From the NCBI RefSeq assembly GCF_021404305.1, contig NZ_JABFTX010000001.1, forward strand, positions 1,550,001 through 1,614,000: 64,000 bases of DNA, in the 5' to 3' direction. Shown here one piece after another: positions 48,679-58,299 of the stretch; the first letter of the stretch is position 1, and every line of letters begins with the position of its first letter. The DNA comes from Billgrantia ethanolica. Lineage in GTDB: Bacteria; Pseudomonadota; Gammaproteobacteria; Pseudomonadales; Halomonadaceae. The notes under the pieces are model-generated. The model saw only the letters and a list, made by a program, of their open reading frames with translations. It was not told where the DNA came from and did not search any database. The position numbers were made by a program, and so were the translations under genes.

Positions 48679-50025
48679 CTAGACGCTCAGCAGCAGAAAC
48701 TCCCTCTCCCACGAGCTGATCACCTTCTTGAAATTCTCGTTCTCCACCCGCTTGACCGCGACGTAGCCGGTCACGAAGCGGTGGCCCATGTACTGCTCCA
48801 GCTCACTGCAGTTCTCCATGCGCTCCAATGCCTGCTCCAGGGTGAACGGCAGGCGCAGGTTGCGCCGCTCGAACGCCCGCCCCTGCACCGGTGCAGAAGG
48901 ATTGAGCTGCTGCACCATGCCCAGGTAGCCGCACAGCAGGCTGGCCGCGATGGCCAGATAGGCGTTGGCATCCGCCCCCGGCAGACGGTTCTCGATGCGT
49001 CGATTCTGCGGCGATGAATCGGGAACGCGCAGGCCGCAGGTGCGATTCTCCACGCCCCACTCCACGTTGACCGGCGCCGACGTGTCGGGCAGGAAGCGAC
49101 GGAAGGAGTTGACGTTGGGCGCCATCAGCGGCAGCGCCTCGGGGATGAAACGCTGCATGCCGCCGATATGATGCAGGAACAGCTGGCTCATGGAGCCATC
49201 CTCGTTGGCGAACACACTCTTGCCGGTGGCCGCATCCAGCACGCTCTGATGAATGTGCATGGCACTGCCGGGCTCGTTGGTGATCGGCTTGGCCATGAAG
49301 GTCGCCACCACGTCGTGCTTGAGCGCGGCCTCGCGCAGGGTGCGCTTGAATACGAACACCTGATCGGCCAGCATCAGGGGGTCGCCGTGACGGAAGTTGA
49401 TCTCCATCTGGGCGGTCCCCTCTTCATGGATCAGGGTATCGATATCGAGCCCCTGGACCTCACACCAGTCGTACATGTCCTCGAACAATGGATCGAACTC
49501 GTTGGCGGCATCGATGGAGAACGACTGCCGCCCGGTCTCCTGGCGCCCGCTGCGCCCGATGGGCGGCAGCAGCGGTAGATCTGGATCCTCGCAGCGCTTG
49601 GTCAGGTAGAACTCCATTTCCGGCGCCACCACCGGCTTCCAGCCCTGCTCCGCGTAGAGCGCCAGCACCTTCTTGAGCTGGTTGCGACAGGAGAGCTCGA
49701 TGGGGTTGCCCATCTTGTCGTAGCAGTCGTGGATCACCTGGGCGGTGGGCTCAAGCGCCCAAGGCACCGGATAGACCGCCGAGCTGTCGGGTCGGCACAG
49801 CATGTCGATATCGGCCGGGTCGAGCAGCGCATAGTAGAGCTCGTCCTCGACGTAGTCGCCGGTGACGGTCTGCAGCAGCACGCTTTCGGGCAGGCGCATG
49901 CCCTTCTCGGCCATGAACTTCGACACGGGGGTGATCTTGCCGCGGGCGATGCCGGTAATGTCGCTGACCAGACACTCCACCTCGGTGATGCGTCGTTCCT
50001 TCAGCCAGCTTTCCAGGTCTTTCAT
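48679..50025 (-). CDS. Gamma-glutamylputrescine synthetase-like protein (second PuuA/SpuI homologue)
   Basis: Start at 50025 (MKDLESWLKERRITEVE); 448 residues, glutamine synthetase fold. N-terminal CLVSDITGIARGKITP, catalytic parts MEFYLTKRCED, GSAMHIHQSVLDA and NVNSFRRFLPD, C-terminal RFVTGYVAVKRVEN. It resembles the Pseudomonas SpuI/PauA group, which ligate glutamate to mono- or diamines. It lies 37 bp downstream of a PuuB-type oxidoreductase gene and 85 bp upstream of potF, so ligase, oxidase and transporter appear co-transcribed. Confidence 0.88.
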   Translation of the reverse strand: MKDLESWLKERRITEVECLVSDITGIARGKITPVSKFMAEKGMRLPESVLLQTVTGDYVEDELYYALLDPADIDMLCRPDSSAVYPVPWALEPTAQVIHDCYDKMGNPIELSCRNQLKKVLALYAEQGWKPVVAPEMEFYLTKRCEDPDLPLLPPIGRSGRQETGRQSFSIDAANEFDPLFEDMYDWCEVQGLDIDTLIHEEGTAQMEINFRHGDPLMLADQVFVFKRTLREAALKHDVVATFMAKPITNEPGSAMHIHQSVLDAATGKSVFANEDGSMSQLFLHHIGGMQRFIPEALPLMAPNVNSFRRFLPDTSAPVNVEWGVENRTCGLRVPDSSPQNRRIENRLPGADANAYLAIAASLLCGYLGMVQQLNPSAPVQGRAFERRNLRLPFTLEQALERMENCSELEQYMGHRFVTGYVAVKRVENENFKKVISSWEREFLLLSV

Positions 50026-50062
50026 GGGAACCTCGTTGCGGTTCTTGCCGAACCTGTCGTCG

Positions 50063-51358
50063 TTATAGTCGGTCACGCAGTTTGTAGAAGGTGGTCGCCA
50101 GCACCAGCAGCGGCGTGCGCAGGCGCTCGCCCCCCGGAAAGCGGCGGTGTGGCATGGCGGCAAAGAGATCGAAGCGCTCGCTCTGACCGGCGATGGCCTC
50201 GGCCAGGAGCTTTCCAGCCAGCCCGGCCAGTGCCATGCCGTGCCCCGAGTAACCCTGGGCATAGTAGACGTTGGCGCCGAGCCGGCCGAAGTCCGGTGCC
50301 CGATTGAGCGTGATGGCCACGTCCCCACCCCAGCGGTAGTCGATGCGAACGCCCTCGAGTATTGGGAAGAGCCGCGCGATCTTGGCATCCATGCGCCGCT
50401 GAAGGCCGCGCGGCTCGCGCCCATCGTAGCTGACCTCTCCACCATAGATCAGTCGCTTGTCGGCCGAGAGACGATAGTAGTCGAGCACGAAGTTGGCATC
50501 GGAAATGGCATCGTTGCGCGGCAGCACCTGGCTGGCCCGCGCCTCGCCCAATGGCTCGGTAGCGACGATGTAGTTGGCCGCACGCATGATGCGCCCGTCC
50601 AGCTCCGGCAGTAACCGGCCCAGGTAGGCATTGGCCCCCACCACCACGAAATCGGCATTGATCTCGCCGTGTTCGGTCACCACGGTGGCCGGCTGGCCGC
50701 GGCGCACGTCCAGGGCCGGGCTATGCTCGTGGATCGTCACCCCCGCCTGCTGGGCAGCACGCGCCAAGCCCAAGGTATAGTTGAGCGGATGCAGGTGACC
50801 GCCTTCGCTTTCGAACAGCGCACCGGGGTAGGCATCGGTGGCAACGCGCTCGCGCAGCGCCTCGCCTTCGAGCCAGGCCAGCGCCTCGTAGCCGTAGTCG
50901 CGCGCCATGCGCTCCTGAAACTGTTGCAGTTCGCGCACGTGACGCGGCTTCACCGCGGCATGCAGGTAGCCCCAGGCAAGATCGCAGGGAATCGCATGGC
51001 GTTCGATCAATGTCGTCGTCAGGCGTACGGCCTCACGGCTCATCTCCCACACCTGACGGGCCCGCTCACGCCCCAGCGCCTGCTCCACGGTGGCAATGTC
51101 GGTACCCAGGCCGGGCAGGATCTGGCCGCCGCTGCGCCCGGAAGCCCCGAACCCGATCTCGTGGGCTTCGAGCAGGACCACCGAGTAGCCGCGTTCGGCC
51201 AGATGCAGTGCTGTGGAGCAGCCGGTGATGCCGCCACCGATCACGCAGACGTCCACGCGCTGGTGCCCGCGCTGTGGCGGGCACGCCTGCTCGAGACGTA
51301 CCGCCACCGAGTCTCGGTAGTAGGAGGCGGGGTTTGCAAAGTGTGCGGCATCGGCCAT
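50063..51358 (-). CDS. FAD-dependent oxidoreductase, PuuB type (copy 2)
   Basis: 431 residues, DAO family with VCVIGGGITGCSTALHLAE and VVLLEAHEIGFGASGRSGGQ at the N-terminus and YYAQGYSGHGMALAGLAG near the C-terminus. Clearly paralogous to the copy at 43147-44439, with the same motif spacing and nearly equal length, but well diverged. First gene of the minus-strand run puuB2-puuA2-potF-potG-potH-potI-puuB1. It is probably the oxidase for the product of the adjacent ligase. Confidence 0.86.
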   Translation of the reverse strand: MADAAHFANPASYYRDSVAVRLEQACPPQRGHQRVDVCVIGGGITGCSTALHLAERGYSVVLLEAHEIGFGASGRSGGQILPGLGTDIATVEQALGRERARQVWEMSREAVRLTTTLIERHAIPCDLAWGYLHAAVKPRHVRELQQFQERMARDYGYEALAWLEGEALRERVATDAYPGALFESEGGHLHPLNYTLGLARAAQQAGVTIHEHSPALDVRRGQPATVVTEHGEINADFVVVGANAYLGRLLPELDGRIMRAANYIVATEPLGEARASQVLPRNDAISDANFVLDYYRLSADKRLIYGGEVSYDGREPRGLQRRMDAKIARLFPILEGVRIDYRWGGDVAITLNRAPDFGRLGANVYYAQGYSGHGMALAGLAGKLLAEAIAGQSERFDLFAAMPHRRFPGGERLRTPLLVLATTFYKLRDRL

Positions 51359-51578
51359 GCAACGATTCCTGGAATGACCCAGCTTGCGGTTGCTTTAGTC
51401 TGGCATCATACCAACGGGGAGTGTCAAGTATCCAACAACGATATTTTCCAAGCGAGCGTCTTAAACCAACCCACAAACCCAAGAAAATTTTGTTAAATCA
51501 ATAAATTAATAAAATAAAATCGTGGCAAAACGTAACCCGACGGTTACTCGCCATGCAAAACCTGTCAAATAATAACCA
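51359..51578. other. AT-rich intergenic region between moeB and the second puuB-type gene
   Basis: 220 bp with no credible gene. It includes a run of A/T-rich sequence (about 51483-51525) that stands out from the GC-rich surroundings and should hold the promoter of the large minus-strand polyamine operon. On the minus strand it contains TTGATTTAAC (51501-51492), close to TTGATTAAAC before puuA at 40701-40710. Confidence 0.5.
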
Positions 51579-52346
51579 TCATCTTGCCTGCTCGGTGCCG
51601 GCACAGACAGGGCAGGCAGGATCTCGTGGAACCTGGAAGTGGCGCCACTGCCCCGTCATGCCATCGAAGGTGGAGAGCCCACGGTGCGGGGTGCCGGCAC
51701 CGCTTAGCAGCTTGATCGCCTCCAGCGCCTGAAAGCAGCCGATCAGCCCCACCAGCGGTGCAACGACGCCATTCTCGGCACAACGCAGCTCTTCGTCACC
51801 GCCCTCTCCCGGCGGGTAGAGGCAGGCATAGCAAGGGGCGGCCGGATCGCGCGGGTCGAATACGGCGAGCTGCCCCGAGAAGCGGATCGCCGCTCCCGAC
51901 ACCAGCGGCACACCGGCTCGGCGGCAAGCGGCGTTGATGGCATAGCGGCTGGAGAAACGGTCGGTGCAGTCGAGGACCAGGTCGACTTCCGCCACCACCG
52001 CGTCGAGGGCGGCCTCGTCGAGATGCGACTCGATCACCCGTATGTCGCAGCCCGGGTTGAGCGCCAGCGCCGAGTCGCGTGCGGAGCACGCCTTGTTACG
52101 CTGGAGGTCGGCCATGCCGTGAGCGATCTGACGCTGCAGATTGGAAAGCTCCACTGCGTCGGCATCGGCCAGGGTCAGGCGACCAACGCCGGCGGCGGCC
52201 AGGTAGAGGGCCACCGGCGAGCCCAGCCCACCGGCGCCTACCACCAATACCCGCGAGGCCAGCAGGCGCTCCTGCCCCTCGATGTCGATCGCGTCCAGCA
52301 TGATCTGCCGGCTATAGCGCAGCAGCGCCTCGTCATTCATGGCCAT
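51579..52346 (-). CDS. moeB: Molybdopterin-synthase adenylyltransferase MoeB (HesA/MoeB/ThiF family)
   Basis: Start at 52346 (MAMNDEALLRYSRQIML), sharing one base with the lrp stop (TAATG). 255 residues. Nucleotide-binding VLVVGAGGLGSPVALYLAAAG, the NLQRQIAHG segment that contacts ATP, adenylation-region LVLDCTDRFSSRYAIN, and two zinc CxxC pairs (CYACLYPPG and CPVCAG). MoeB adenylates the C-terminus of MoaD for molybdopterin synthesis; ThiF-like activity on ThiS is an alternative. In Pseudomonas moeB directly follows prmC, supporting MoeB. Confidence 0.9.
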   Translation of the reverse strand: MAMNDEALLRYSRQIMLDAIDIEGQERLLASRVLVVGAGGLGSPVALYLAAAGVGRLTLADADAVELSNLQRQIAHGMADLQRNKACSARDSALALNPGCDIRVIESHLDEAALDAVVAEVDLVLDCTDRFSSRYAINAACRRAGVPLVSGAAIRFSGQLAVFDPRDPAAPCYACLYPPGEGGDEELRCAENGVVAPLVGLIGCFQALEAIKLLSGAGTPHRGLSTFDGMTGQWRHFQVPRDPACPVCAGTEQAR

Positions 52347-52846
52347 TACTTGCCTTCGAGCTCCTCGATGTCGGGAACGTAGAGCGAGAACTCCTCCTTG
52401 ACCTCCTCCATCACCACGTAGCTCTTCGACTCCTTGACCCCGGGAAGGGTCAACACCACGTCGCCGAGCAATTGACGGTAAGCGGCCATTTCGGGAATTC
52501 GGCACTTGAGAATGTAGTCGAACTGGCCCGAGACCAGGTGACACTCCTGGATCTGCGGCAGACGGGAGACCGCACGACGGAACTCGTCGAACACCGCCGG
52601 CGACTGGGTCTCCAGGCTGATCTCGACGAACACCAGCAGGTTGGCCTTGAGCGAGCGCGGATCGAGCACGGCCTTGTAACCGCGAATGACCCCGGATTTT
52701 TCTAGACGCTTGACGCGTTCCAGGCAAGGCGTGGTGGAAAGACCTACCTGGGCGGCCAGGTCGACATAGGAGATGCGGGCGTTCTCCTGCAGACAGCGCA
52801 GGATCTTGAGGTCGATACGGTCCAGTGAGCGGGTCTTGGTTTTCAT
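52346..52846 (-). CDS. lrp: Leucine-responsive regulator Lrp (AsnC family)
   Basis: Start at 52846 (MKTKTRSLDRIDLKIL); 166 residues. N-terminal AsnC-type helix-turn-helix (about 10-60, LQENARISYVDLAAQVGLS then TTPCLERVKRLEKSGVI) and a C-terminal RAM ligand/oligomer domain with VFVEISLETQSP, CHLVSGQFDYILK and the YVVMEEVKEE end. It is close to E. coli Lrp along its whole length, closer than to AsnC or BkdR. It controls amino-acid and often polyamine-linked genes globally; targets here are unknown. Its TAA overlaps the moeB ATG. Confidence 0.92.
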   Translation of the reverse strand: MKTKTRSLDRIDLKILRCLQENARISYVDLAAQVGLSTTPCLERVKRLEKSGVIRGYKAVLDPRSLKANLLVFVEISLETQSPAVFDEFRRAVSRLPQIQECHLVSGQFDYILKCRIPEMAAYRQLLGDVVLTLPGVKESKSYVVMEEVKEEFSLYVPDIEELEGK

Positions 52847-53032
52847 TGTCGTGTCGAGCGGTGCCGATTCAGAGTGAGTGAAGCGTCGCCATGACAGCAA
52901 ATCAACCTGAAAAAGCGCGGCAATCAGGCACAGTGCTGGTGTTCAGTGTCACAAACATGGCGACATTTGGAATTATTTCCTGAACAGGTGTACCACAGCC
53001 CCCGCTCCCTCTCCAGTACCGCCCCCTCAACG

Positions 53033-53914
53033 CTATGACGACAAGCGTCCGAAGGTGACGCGCTCCCGCCCTCCCAGGTCCTGGCGACTGGCCACTTCGA
53101 CATATCCGCAGCCACGCAGCAGGTCGCGCACGGCGGCCGCCTGGTCGTGGCCATGCTCCAGCGCGACCCAGCCGCCGGGCTCGAGATGACCGACGGCCTG
53201 CTTGACGATATGACGCAGATCCGCCAGCCCCGAGTCGGCCGCCACCAGCGCGCTTCTGGGTTCGAAGCGCACGTCGCCCTGCCCCAGGTGAGGATCGGCG
53301 GGGTCGATATAGGGCGGATTGGCGGCCACCAGGGTGTAGCGCTCCCCGGCCAGGGTGGCAAACCAGTCGCTGACCTGAAACCGGGCGTTGCCGATGGCCA
53401 GACGGTGGGCGTTCGAGGTGGCCAACGCCACGGCCTCGGGCACCCGATCGACGCCAAGCGCCTGCCAGCCGGGGCGCTCGCTGGCGAAGGCCAGCGCAAT
53501 GGCGCCGGTGCCGGTGCCCAGATCGAGCAGCCGCCCCGATGGTTGGGCCGCCAGTTCGAGCAGCACTTCCACCAGGGTTTCGGTATCGGGGCGCGGAATC
53601 AGGGTATGCGGCGAGGTAGCCAGCGGCAGCCCCCAGAACTCGCGCATACCGGTGAGGTAGGCCACCGGGCGCCCCGACGCCCGGGCGGCGACGAGCGCCT
53701 CGTAGCGCGCGCGTTGAAAGGTGGAAACCGGTCTGTCACCCCAGGTGTAGAGCCAGGTGCGATCGACCTCGAGCACATGGCAAAGCAGCGCTTCGGCATC
53801 GAGCCGGGGGCTGGGTGAGCCCGAACGCGCCAGACGCTCGCTCGCCCTGACCAGCAGCGCATCGAGGCGGGCGGCATCTTCACGCACCGCCCCGCCTTGC
53901 CCCTCGGGCGCCAC
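53033..53914 (-). CDS. prmC: Peptide-chain-release-factor N5-glutamine methyltransferase
   Basis: Starts with GTG at 53914, 1 base after the prfA stop; AGGAGG inside the prfA end lies 6 bases upstream. 293 residues. N-terminal helical domain (about 1-85) that binds the release factor, then a SAM-dependent methyltransferase domain with LLDLGTGTGAIALAFASERP and the substrate-Gln motif VAANPPYID. It methylates the GGQ glutamine of RF1 and RF2, and its gene partner here is prfA. Confidence 0.95.
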   Translation of the reverse strand: MAPEGQGGAVREDAARLDALLVRASERLARSGSPSPRLDAEALLCHVLEVDRTWLYTWGDRPVSTFQRARYEALVAARASGRPVAYLTGMREFWGLPLATSPHTLIPRPDTETLVEVLLELAAQPSGRLLDLGTGTGAIALAFASERPGWQALGVDRVPEAVALATSNAHRLAIGNARFQVSDWFATLAGERYTLVAANPPYIDPADPHLGQGDVRFEPRSALVAADSGLADLRHIVKQAVGHLEPGGWVALEHGHDQAAAVRDLLRGCGYVEVASRQDLGGRERVTFGRLSS

Positions 53915-53915
53915 C

Positions 53916-55004
53916 TCAGGCCTCCTGCTGCAGCGCCGCGAGCTGCTCGGCCTGATGCTCGTGCACCAAGGGATCGAGGACCTCGTCGAGTTCGCCGGCC
54001 ATGACTTCGCCCAGCTTGTAGAGAGTGAGGTTGATGCGATGGTCGGTGAGCCGCCCCTGGGGAAAGTTGTAGGTGCGGATTCGCTCGCTGCGATCCCCGG
54101 AGCCCACCAGGCTGCGACGGGTATCGGCCTGCTCGCGCTGACGGCTCTCCATGGCACTCTGCTTGAGGCGGGCGGCCAGCAGCGACATCGCCTTGGCGCG
54201 GTTCTTGTGCTGGCTGCGCTCCTCCTGGCACTCCACCACCACCCCGGTAGGCAGATGGGTGATGCGAATGGCCGAATCGGTGGTGTTGACGTGCTGGCCA
54301 CCGGCGCCGCTGGAGCGGAAGGTGTCCACCCGCAGATCGGCGGGATTGATGTCGACGTCACCGACCTCGTCGGCTTCCGGCATCACCGCCACGGTACAGG
54401 CGGAGGTGTGGATGCGGCCCTGGGACTCCGTGGCCGGCACTCGCTGCACGCGATGCGCGCCCGACTCGAACTTGAGCCTGGCATAGACCCCTTCGCCCTT
54501 CACCCGCGAGATGATCTCCTTGTAGCCGCCCTGCTCGCCGTGACTGGCGCTGATCACCTCGACCTTCCAGCCCTGCTTCTCGGCGTAGCGGGAGTACATG
54601 CGGAACAGATCGCCGGCGAACAGCGCCGCCTCGTCGCCGCCGGTACCGGCACGAACCTCGAGAAAGACGTTGCGGCCGTCGTCGGGGTCGCGCGGCACAA
54701 GCAACTGCTTGAGCCGGACCTCCAGCTGTTCGAGCCGTTCCCGGCCCTCCACCAGCTCCAGTTGGGCCAGCTCGCGCATCTCGGCGTCGCTGTCCTCGGC
54801 CAACTGTGCGGCGTCGTCGAGATCCCCCTCGGTGGCACGGTAGTCGCGCCAAGCCTCGACCAGGGATTCGAGCTCGGCATACTCGCGGGAATAGTCGCGG
54901 AACCGGGGCTGATCGCCGATCACCTCGGGCTCCGCCAGCAGGGCGGCGAGCTCCTCGAAGCGCTCGACGAAGCCATCGAGACGCTGGCGCAGGGTCGCTT
55001 TCAT
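53916..55004 (-). CDS. prfA: Peptide chain release factor 1
   Basis: 362 residues. The peptidyl-tRNA hydrolysis motif GGQ lies in [18 protein letters not shown]; the conserved [19 protein letters not shown] segment follows. N-terminal coiled coil and domain 2 have normal length for RF1, which reads UAA and UAG. It lies 11 bp after hemA and ends one base before prmC, giving hemA-prfA-prmC as in E. coli. Confidence 0.97.
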   Translation of the reverse strand: MKATLRQRLDGFVERFEELAALLAEPEVIGDQPRFRDYSREYAELESLVEAWRDYRATEGDLDDAAQLAEDSDAEMRELAQLELVEGRERLEQLEVRLKQLLVPRDPDDGRNVFLEVRAGTGGDEAALFAGDLFRMYSRYAEKQGWKVEVISASHGEQGGYKEIISRVKGEGVYARLKFESGAHRVQRVPATESQGRIHTSACTVAVMPEADEVGDVDINPADLRVDTFRSSGAGGQHVNTTDSAIRITHLPTGVVVECQEERSQHKNRAKAMSLLAARLKQSAMESRQREQADTRRSLVGSGDRSERIRTYNFPQGRLTDHRINLTLYKLGEVMAGELDEVLDPLVHEHQAEQLAALQQEA

Positions 55005-55015
55005 GACGTGTCCTG

Positions 55016-56281
55016 TCAGATTTTCGTGGTTGGGGAGTCCAGCAGCAGCGCCTCGGCAGCGCTGAGCAGGTCGCGCCGCTCGCTCCCGGACGCTTCGCGC
55101 AATGCCACCGTGGGCTGATGCAGCAGCCGGTTGGTGAGCTGATGAGCGAGCAGGCGAATCACCTCTTCGGGATCGTCGCCGCGGGCCAGCCGAGCCAGGG
55201 CCTGGCGCTCCGAGAGTTCCCGCAGTTCGGCCGCCCGGTCGCGATAGCGGCGGATCAGCTCGCCGCCGCCGCGGATGCGCCGCTCATGCAGCCAGACGTG
55301 CACGCCATGCTCGATCAGCGATTCCGCCTGGTCGGCGGCCGCCTGGCGGTGGCGTCGGTTCTCCTGGATCACCTCGTTGAGGTCATCGACCGTGTACAGG
55401 AAGATGTCATCCAGGTCGCCCACCTCGGGCTCGATGTCGCGAGGAACGGCAATATCGACCATGAAGATCGGCCGATGGCGACGCTTCTTCAGCGCCCGCT
55501 CGGCCATGCCCTTGCCCAGGATCGGCAGCGGTGCAGCCGTGGAAGAGATGACGATGTCGGAGCGCGCCAGGGCGTCGGGTATCTCGTTGAGCGAAATCGC
55601 TTCGGCATTGAACTCGCCGGCCAGCACCTCGGCGCGCTCCCGGGTACGATTGGCCACGATCATGTCGCGCACGCCGGCCTCGCGCAGGTGCCGGGCCACC
55701 AGTTCGATGGTCTCGCCGGCACCGATCAACAGCGCCCGGGCGCGGCCGAAGTCCTCGAAGATGCGGCTGGCCAGACTCACAGCGGCATAGGCCACCGACA
55801 CCGGGTTCTGGCCGATGCCGGTGCGTGTACGCACCTGCTTGGCCACCGCAAAGGTGTGCTGGAACAGCAGCTCGAGCTCACCGCCGAGGCCGCTCGCCTG
55901 ACGCGCCGACTGATACGCCTCCTTGAGCTGGCCCAGAATCTGGGGCTCGCCCAGCACCATCGAATCGAGTCCGACGGCAACGCGCATCAGATGGCGCGCG
56001 GCATCGTTGTCCAGATAGTGGTAGGCGCAGGGGGTGAGCTCATCGAGCTGCAACCCATGGAAGTGGCTCAACCAGTCGAGAATGACTCGCTCGCCGCTCG
56101 GCTCGGTGACGCAATAGAGCTCGGTGCGATTACAGGTCGACAGCACAGCCGCTTCGTGCACCTGGGGAATATGGCGCAGCTGGGTCAGCGCCGAGTCCAG
56201 TTGCGCGGGAGTGAAGGCGACCCGCTCGCGCACCGCGACCGTGGCCGTCCTGTGGTTGATTCCAAGGGCAAGAAGCGTCAT
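55016..56281 (-). CDS. hemA: Glutamyl-tRNA reductase
   Basis: 421 residues. Catalytic Cys50 in [16 protein letters not shown]-binding region [18 protein letters not shown]-terminal dimerisation domain. Reduces Glu-tRNA to glutamate-1-semialdehyde, the first step of the C5 route to tetrapyrroles. Family N-terminal regulation by Lys/Leu residues for proteolysis is plausible ([12 protein letters not shown]) but not proven. It diverges from the TPR lipoprotein gene across 234 bp. Confidence 0.97.
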   Translation of the reverse strand: MTLLALGINHRTATVAVRERVAFTPAQLDSALTQLRHIPQVHEAAVLSTCNRTELYCVTEPSGERVILDWLSHFHGLQLDELTPCAYHYLDNDAARHLMRVAVGLDSMVLGEPQILGQLKEAYQSARQASGLGGELELLFQHTFAVAKQVRTRTGIGQNPVSVAYAAVSLASRIFEDFGRARALLIGAGETIELVARHLREAGVRDMIVANRTRERAEVLAGEFNAEAISLNEIPDALARSDIVISSTAAPLPILGKGMAERALKKRRHRPIFMVDIAVPRDIEPEVGDLDDIFLYTVDDLNEVIQENRRHRQAAADQAESLIEHGVHVWLHERRIRGGGELIRRYRDRAAELRELSERQALARLARGDDPEEVIRLLAHQLTNRLLHQPTVALREASGSERRDLLSAAEALLLDSPTTKI

Positions 56282-56515
56282 GCGTTAAGCGTCTTCGGTG
56301 ATGTCGGCCGGCGGCAGCGTAAATGAAAAAAACGTATCTGCGGCGCTGCATTCTATCACAGCCTTGCGCGCTCGGCGCCAGCCACACCAAGCACGTAATT
56401 GACACACGACAAGGCAAGCCTCATTCATGGCCTGGCCGCCCCGATCGCAGCCATCCCTTTGCCACCGCGCGGCTAGCCGTTATGCTGACAGCTCGGGACA
56501 CCAGATGAGACACGC
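56282..56515. other. Divergent promoter region hemA / TPR lipoprotein
   Basis: 234 bp without a credible gene. It holds a perfect -35-like TTGACA at 56399-56404 reading toward the lipoprotein gene, but the -10 at 17-bp spacing (CATTCA) is poor. No operator-like palindrome was seen. Confidence 0.35.
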
Positions 56516-58270
56516 ATGCCCTCGACGTTGAAGCGCTCTTCGCGCCAAGGATTGGCGGTACTTGGCCTGGCTGCACTGCTGAGCGGCTGCCAAGGCCTGG
56601 CCACCACGCCTTTTGCCACCACCACAGACGACCCCATGGCCACGGCCCCGCCCATCGAGCGCGGCCTGGACGCCGAGGGGTTGGCCACGCTGCTGACGGC
56701 GGAGTTTGCCGGACAGCGCGGCGACTACCGTCGCGCCACCCTGGGTTACCTGGCCATGGCCGAGCGCTACCAGGCGGCACCGCTGGCGGAGCGCGGCACG
56801 CTTGCGGCGCGTTTCAGCAATGACATTCTGCTGCTCGATCAAGCGGTCAGCACCTGGCACGCACTCGCTCCGGATGCCGAAGCGCCACTGCGCCTGCTCT
56901 CCGGATTGGCACTGCAGCGTGGCGACTGGACGACGGCCCTGGAGTGGCGCCTGGCACTGGCACAGCAGGGCCAGCATGCCGAGCTGGCATTGCTCGCCGA
57001 ACTGGCACTGGAGGCCGGCACCGACCCGCTGCCTCTGCGTGAGCGGCTGCGTGCGCATCTCGAACGCCCCGGTACTACCGCGCACCCTCATTATCACGAT
57101 GCCGTGCTGGCCACGGCCATTCTGGAAGCAGCCACGGGGCAGTCGCTGCAGGCCGAGCGGCGGCTGGACCTGCTCGCCCGCGACCACGCCGAACTGCCCG
57201 CCCTGTGGCTGACCCGGGCTCAACTGGCCCTGGAGGCGAACAACCCGCGCCAGGCCCGCGAGGCCGCAAGCCGCGGCCTGGAGATTTCCCCCGGCGACCC
57301 GCGCTTTCTGCTGTTGATGGCGCAAGCCGAGCTGATGCTGGGCAATGTCGCCGCCGCCGAGCGCCACACCTCGACACTGCTCGACGAGCACATCGGCAAC
57401 CAGGAGCTGCGCATCTCGCTCGCCGGGCTTTATCTTGAAGACGGCCATCTGGATGCCGCACGGCGCCTGCTGCTACCTCTGGTGAGCAGTGACGAGCCCC
57501 CACCCGCCGCCTTTTACCTGATGGGCATCATTGCCGAGGAAGAGGACGAGGTGGACAACGCCCTGCTCTACTACCGTCAGGTGGCGCCCGGCGGCGACTT
57601 CCTGCGTGCCCGCCTGCGCGCCGCACGCATGCTGATCGACGACGACCGGCTGCTCGACGCCCGCGCCTTCCTGCGTATTGAGCGCCTGCGCCACGAGGCC
57701 CGCTTCAGCGAGCTGGTGGCGCTGGAAGTGGAGCTGCTCGGCGAAGCCGGCCTGGAAGCGGAAGCCGACGCGCTGCTGAACCGCGAACTCTCGCGCACTC
57801 CCAACGATGAGACCCTGCTTTATCTACGCGGCATGCGCGCCTGGGAGCGTGGCGACATCGAAGCCATGGAGCGCGATCTCGGGCGCATCATCGAAGCCAA
57901 CCCGGACAGCGCCACCGCCCTCAACGCCCTGGGCTACACCCTGGCGGACCTCAACGTCGAGGATCGCCTGGAAGAAGCCCGTGAGCTGATCGAGCGAGCC
58001 CATGAGCTCGAACCCGGCAACCCTGCCATCATGGACAGCCTGGGCTGGGTGTATTACCGCCTGGGCGACCCCGAGCGCGCCCTGCCGTGGCTGGAGCGCG
58101 CCTATGCCGGCATGCCCGATCAGGAGATTGCCGCCCACCTGGCCGAGGTACTATGGGTACTGGAAAGGCACGACGAAGCACGCAAGGTGGTCGAACAGGC
58201 GTTGCAACGCTTCGATGAACGCCCGCTCATCGACGCACTGCTCGAACGCATACCCGAGCTGGCACCCTGA
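56516..58270 (+). CDS. TPR-repeat outer-membrane lipoprotein (PA4667-like)
   Basis: 584 residues. Lipoprotein signal peptide with lipobox LLSGCQ (Cys25); Gln at +2 favours outer-membrane sorting. The rest is alpha-helical with many TPR or TPR-like repeats, clearest near the C-terminus (NPDSATALNALGYTLADLN and NPAIMDSLGWVYYRLGDPE). Its place directly upstream of lolB is conserved in Pseudomonas, where the equivalent gene is an uncharacterised TPR protein. Probably a scaffold; partner unknown. Gap to lolB is 29 bp. Confidence 0.88.
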   Translation: MPSTLKRSSRQGLAVLGLAALLSGCQGLATTPFATTTDDPMATAPPIERGLDAEGLATLLTAEFAGQRGDYRRATLGYLAMAERYQAAPLAERGTLAARFSNDILLLDQAVSTWHALAPDAEAPLRLLSGLALQRGDWTTALEWRLALAQQGQHAELALLAELALEAGTDPLPLRERLRAHLERPGTTAHPHYHDAVLATAILEAATGQSLQAERRLDLLARDHAELPALWLTRAQLALEANNPRQAREAASRGLEISPGDPRFLLLMAQAELMLGNVAAAERHTSTLLDEHIGNQELRISLAGLYLEDGHLDAARRLLLPLVSSDEPPPAAFYLMGIIAEEEDEVDNALLYYRQVAPGGDFLRARLRAARMLIDDDRLLDARAFLRIERLRHEARFSELVALEVELLGEAGLEAEADALLNRELSRTPNDETLLYLRGMRAWERGDIEAMERDLGRIIEANPDSATALNALGYTLADLNVEDRLEEARELIERAHELEPGNPAIMDSLGWVYYRLGDPERALPWLERAYAGMPDQEIAAHLAEVLWVLERHDEARKVVEQALQRFDERPLIDALLERIPELAP

Positions 58271-58299
58271 CCCAACCCACTGGCCCACGAGACGACGTC

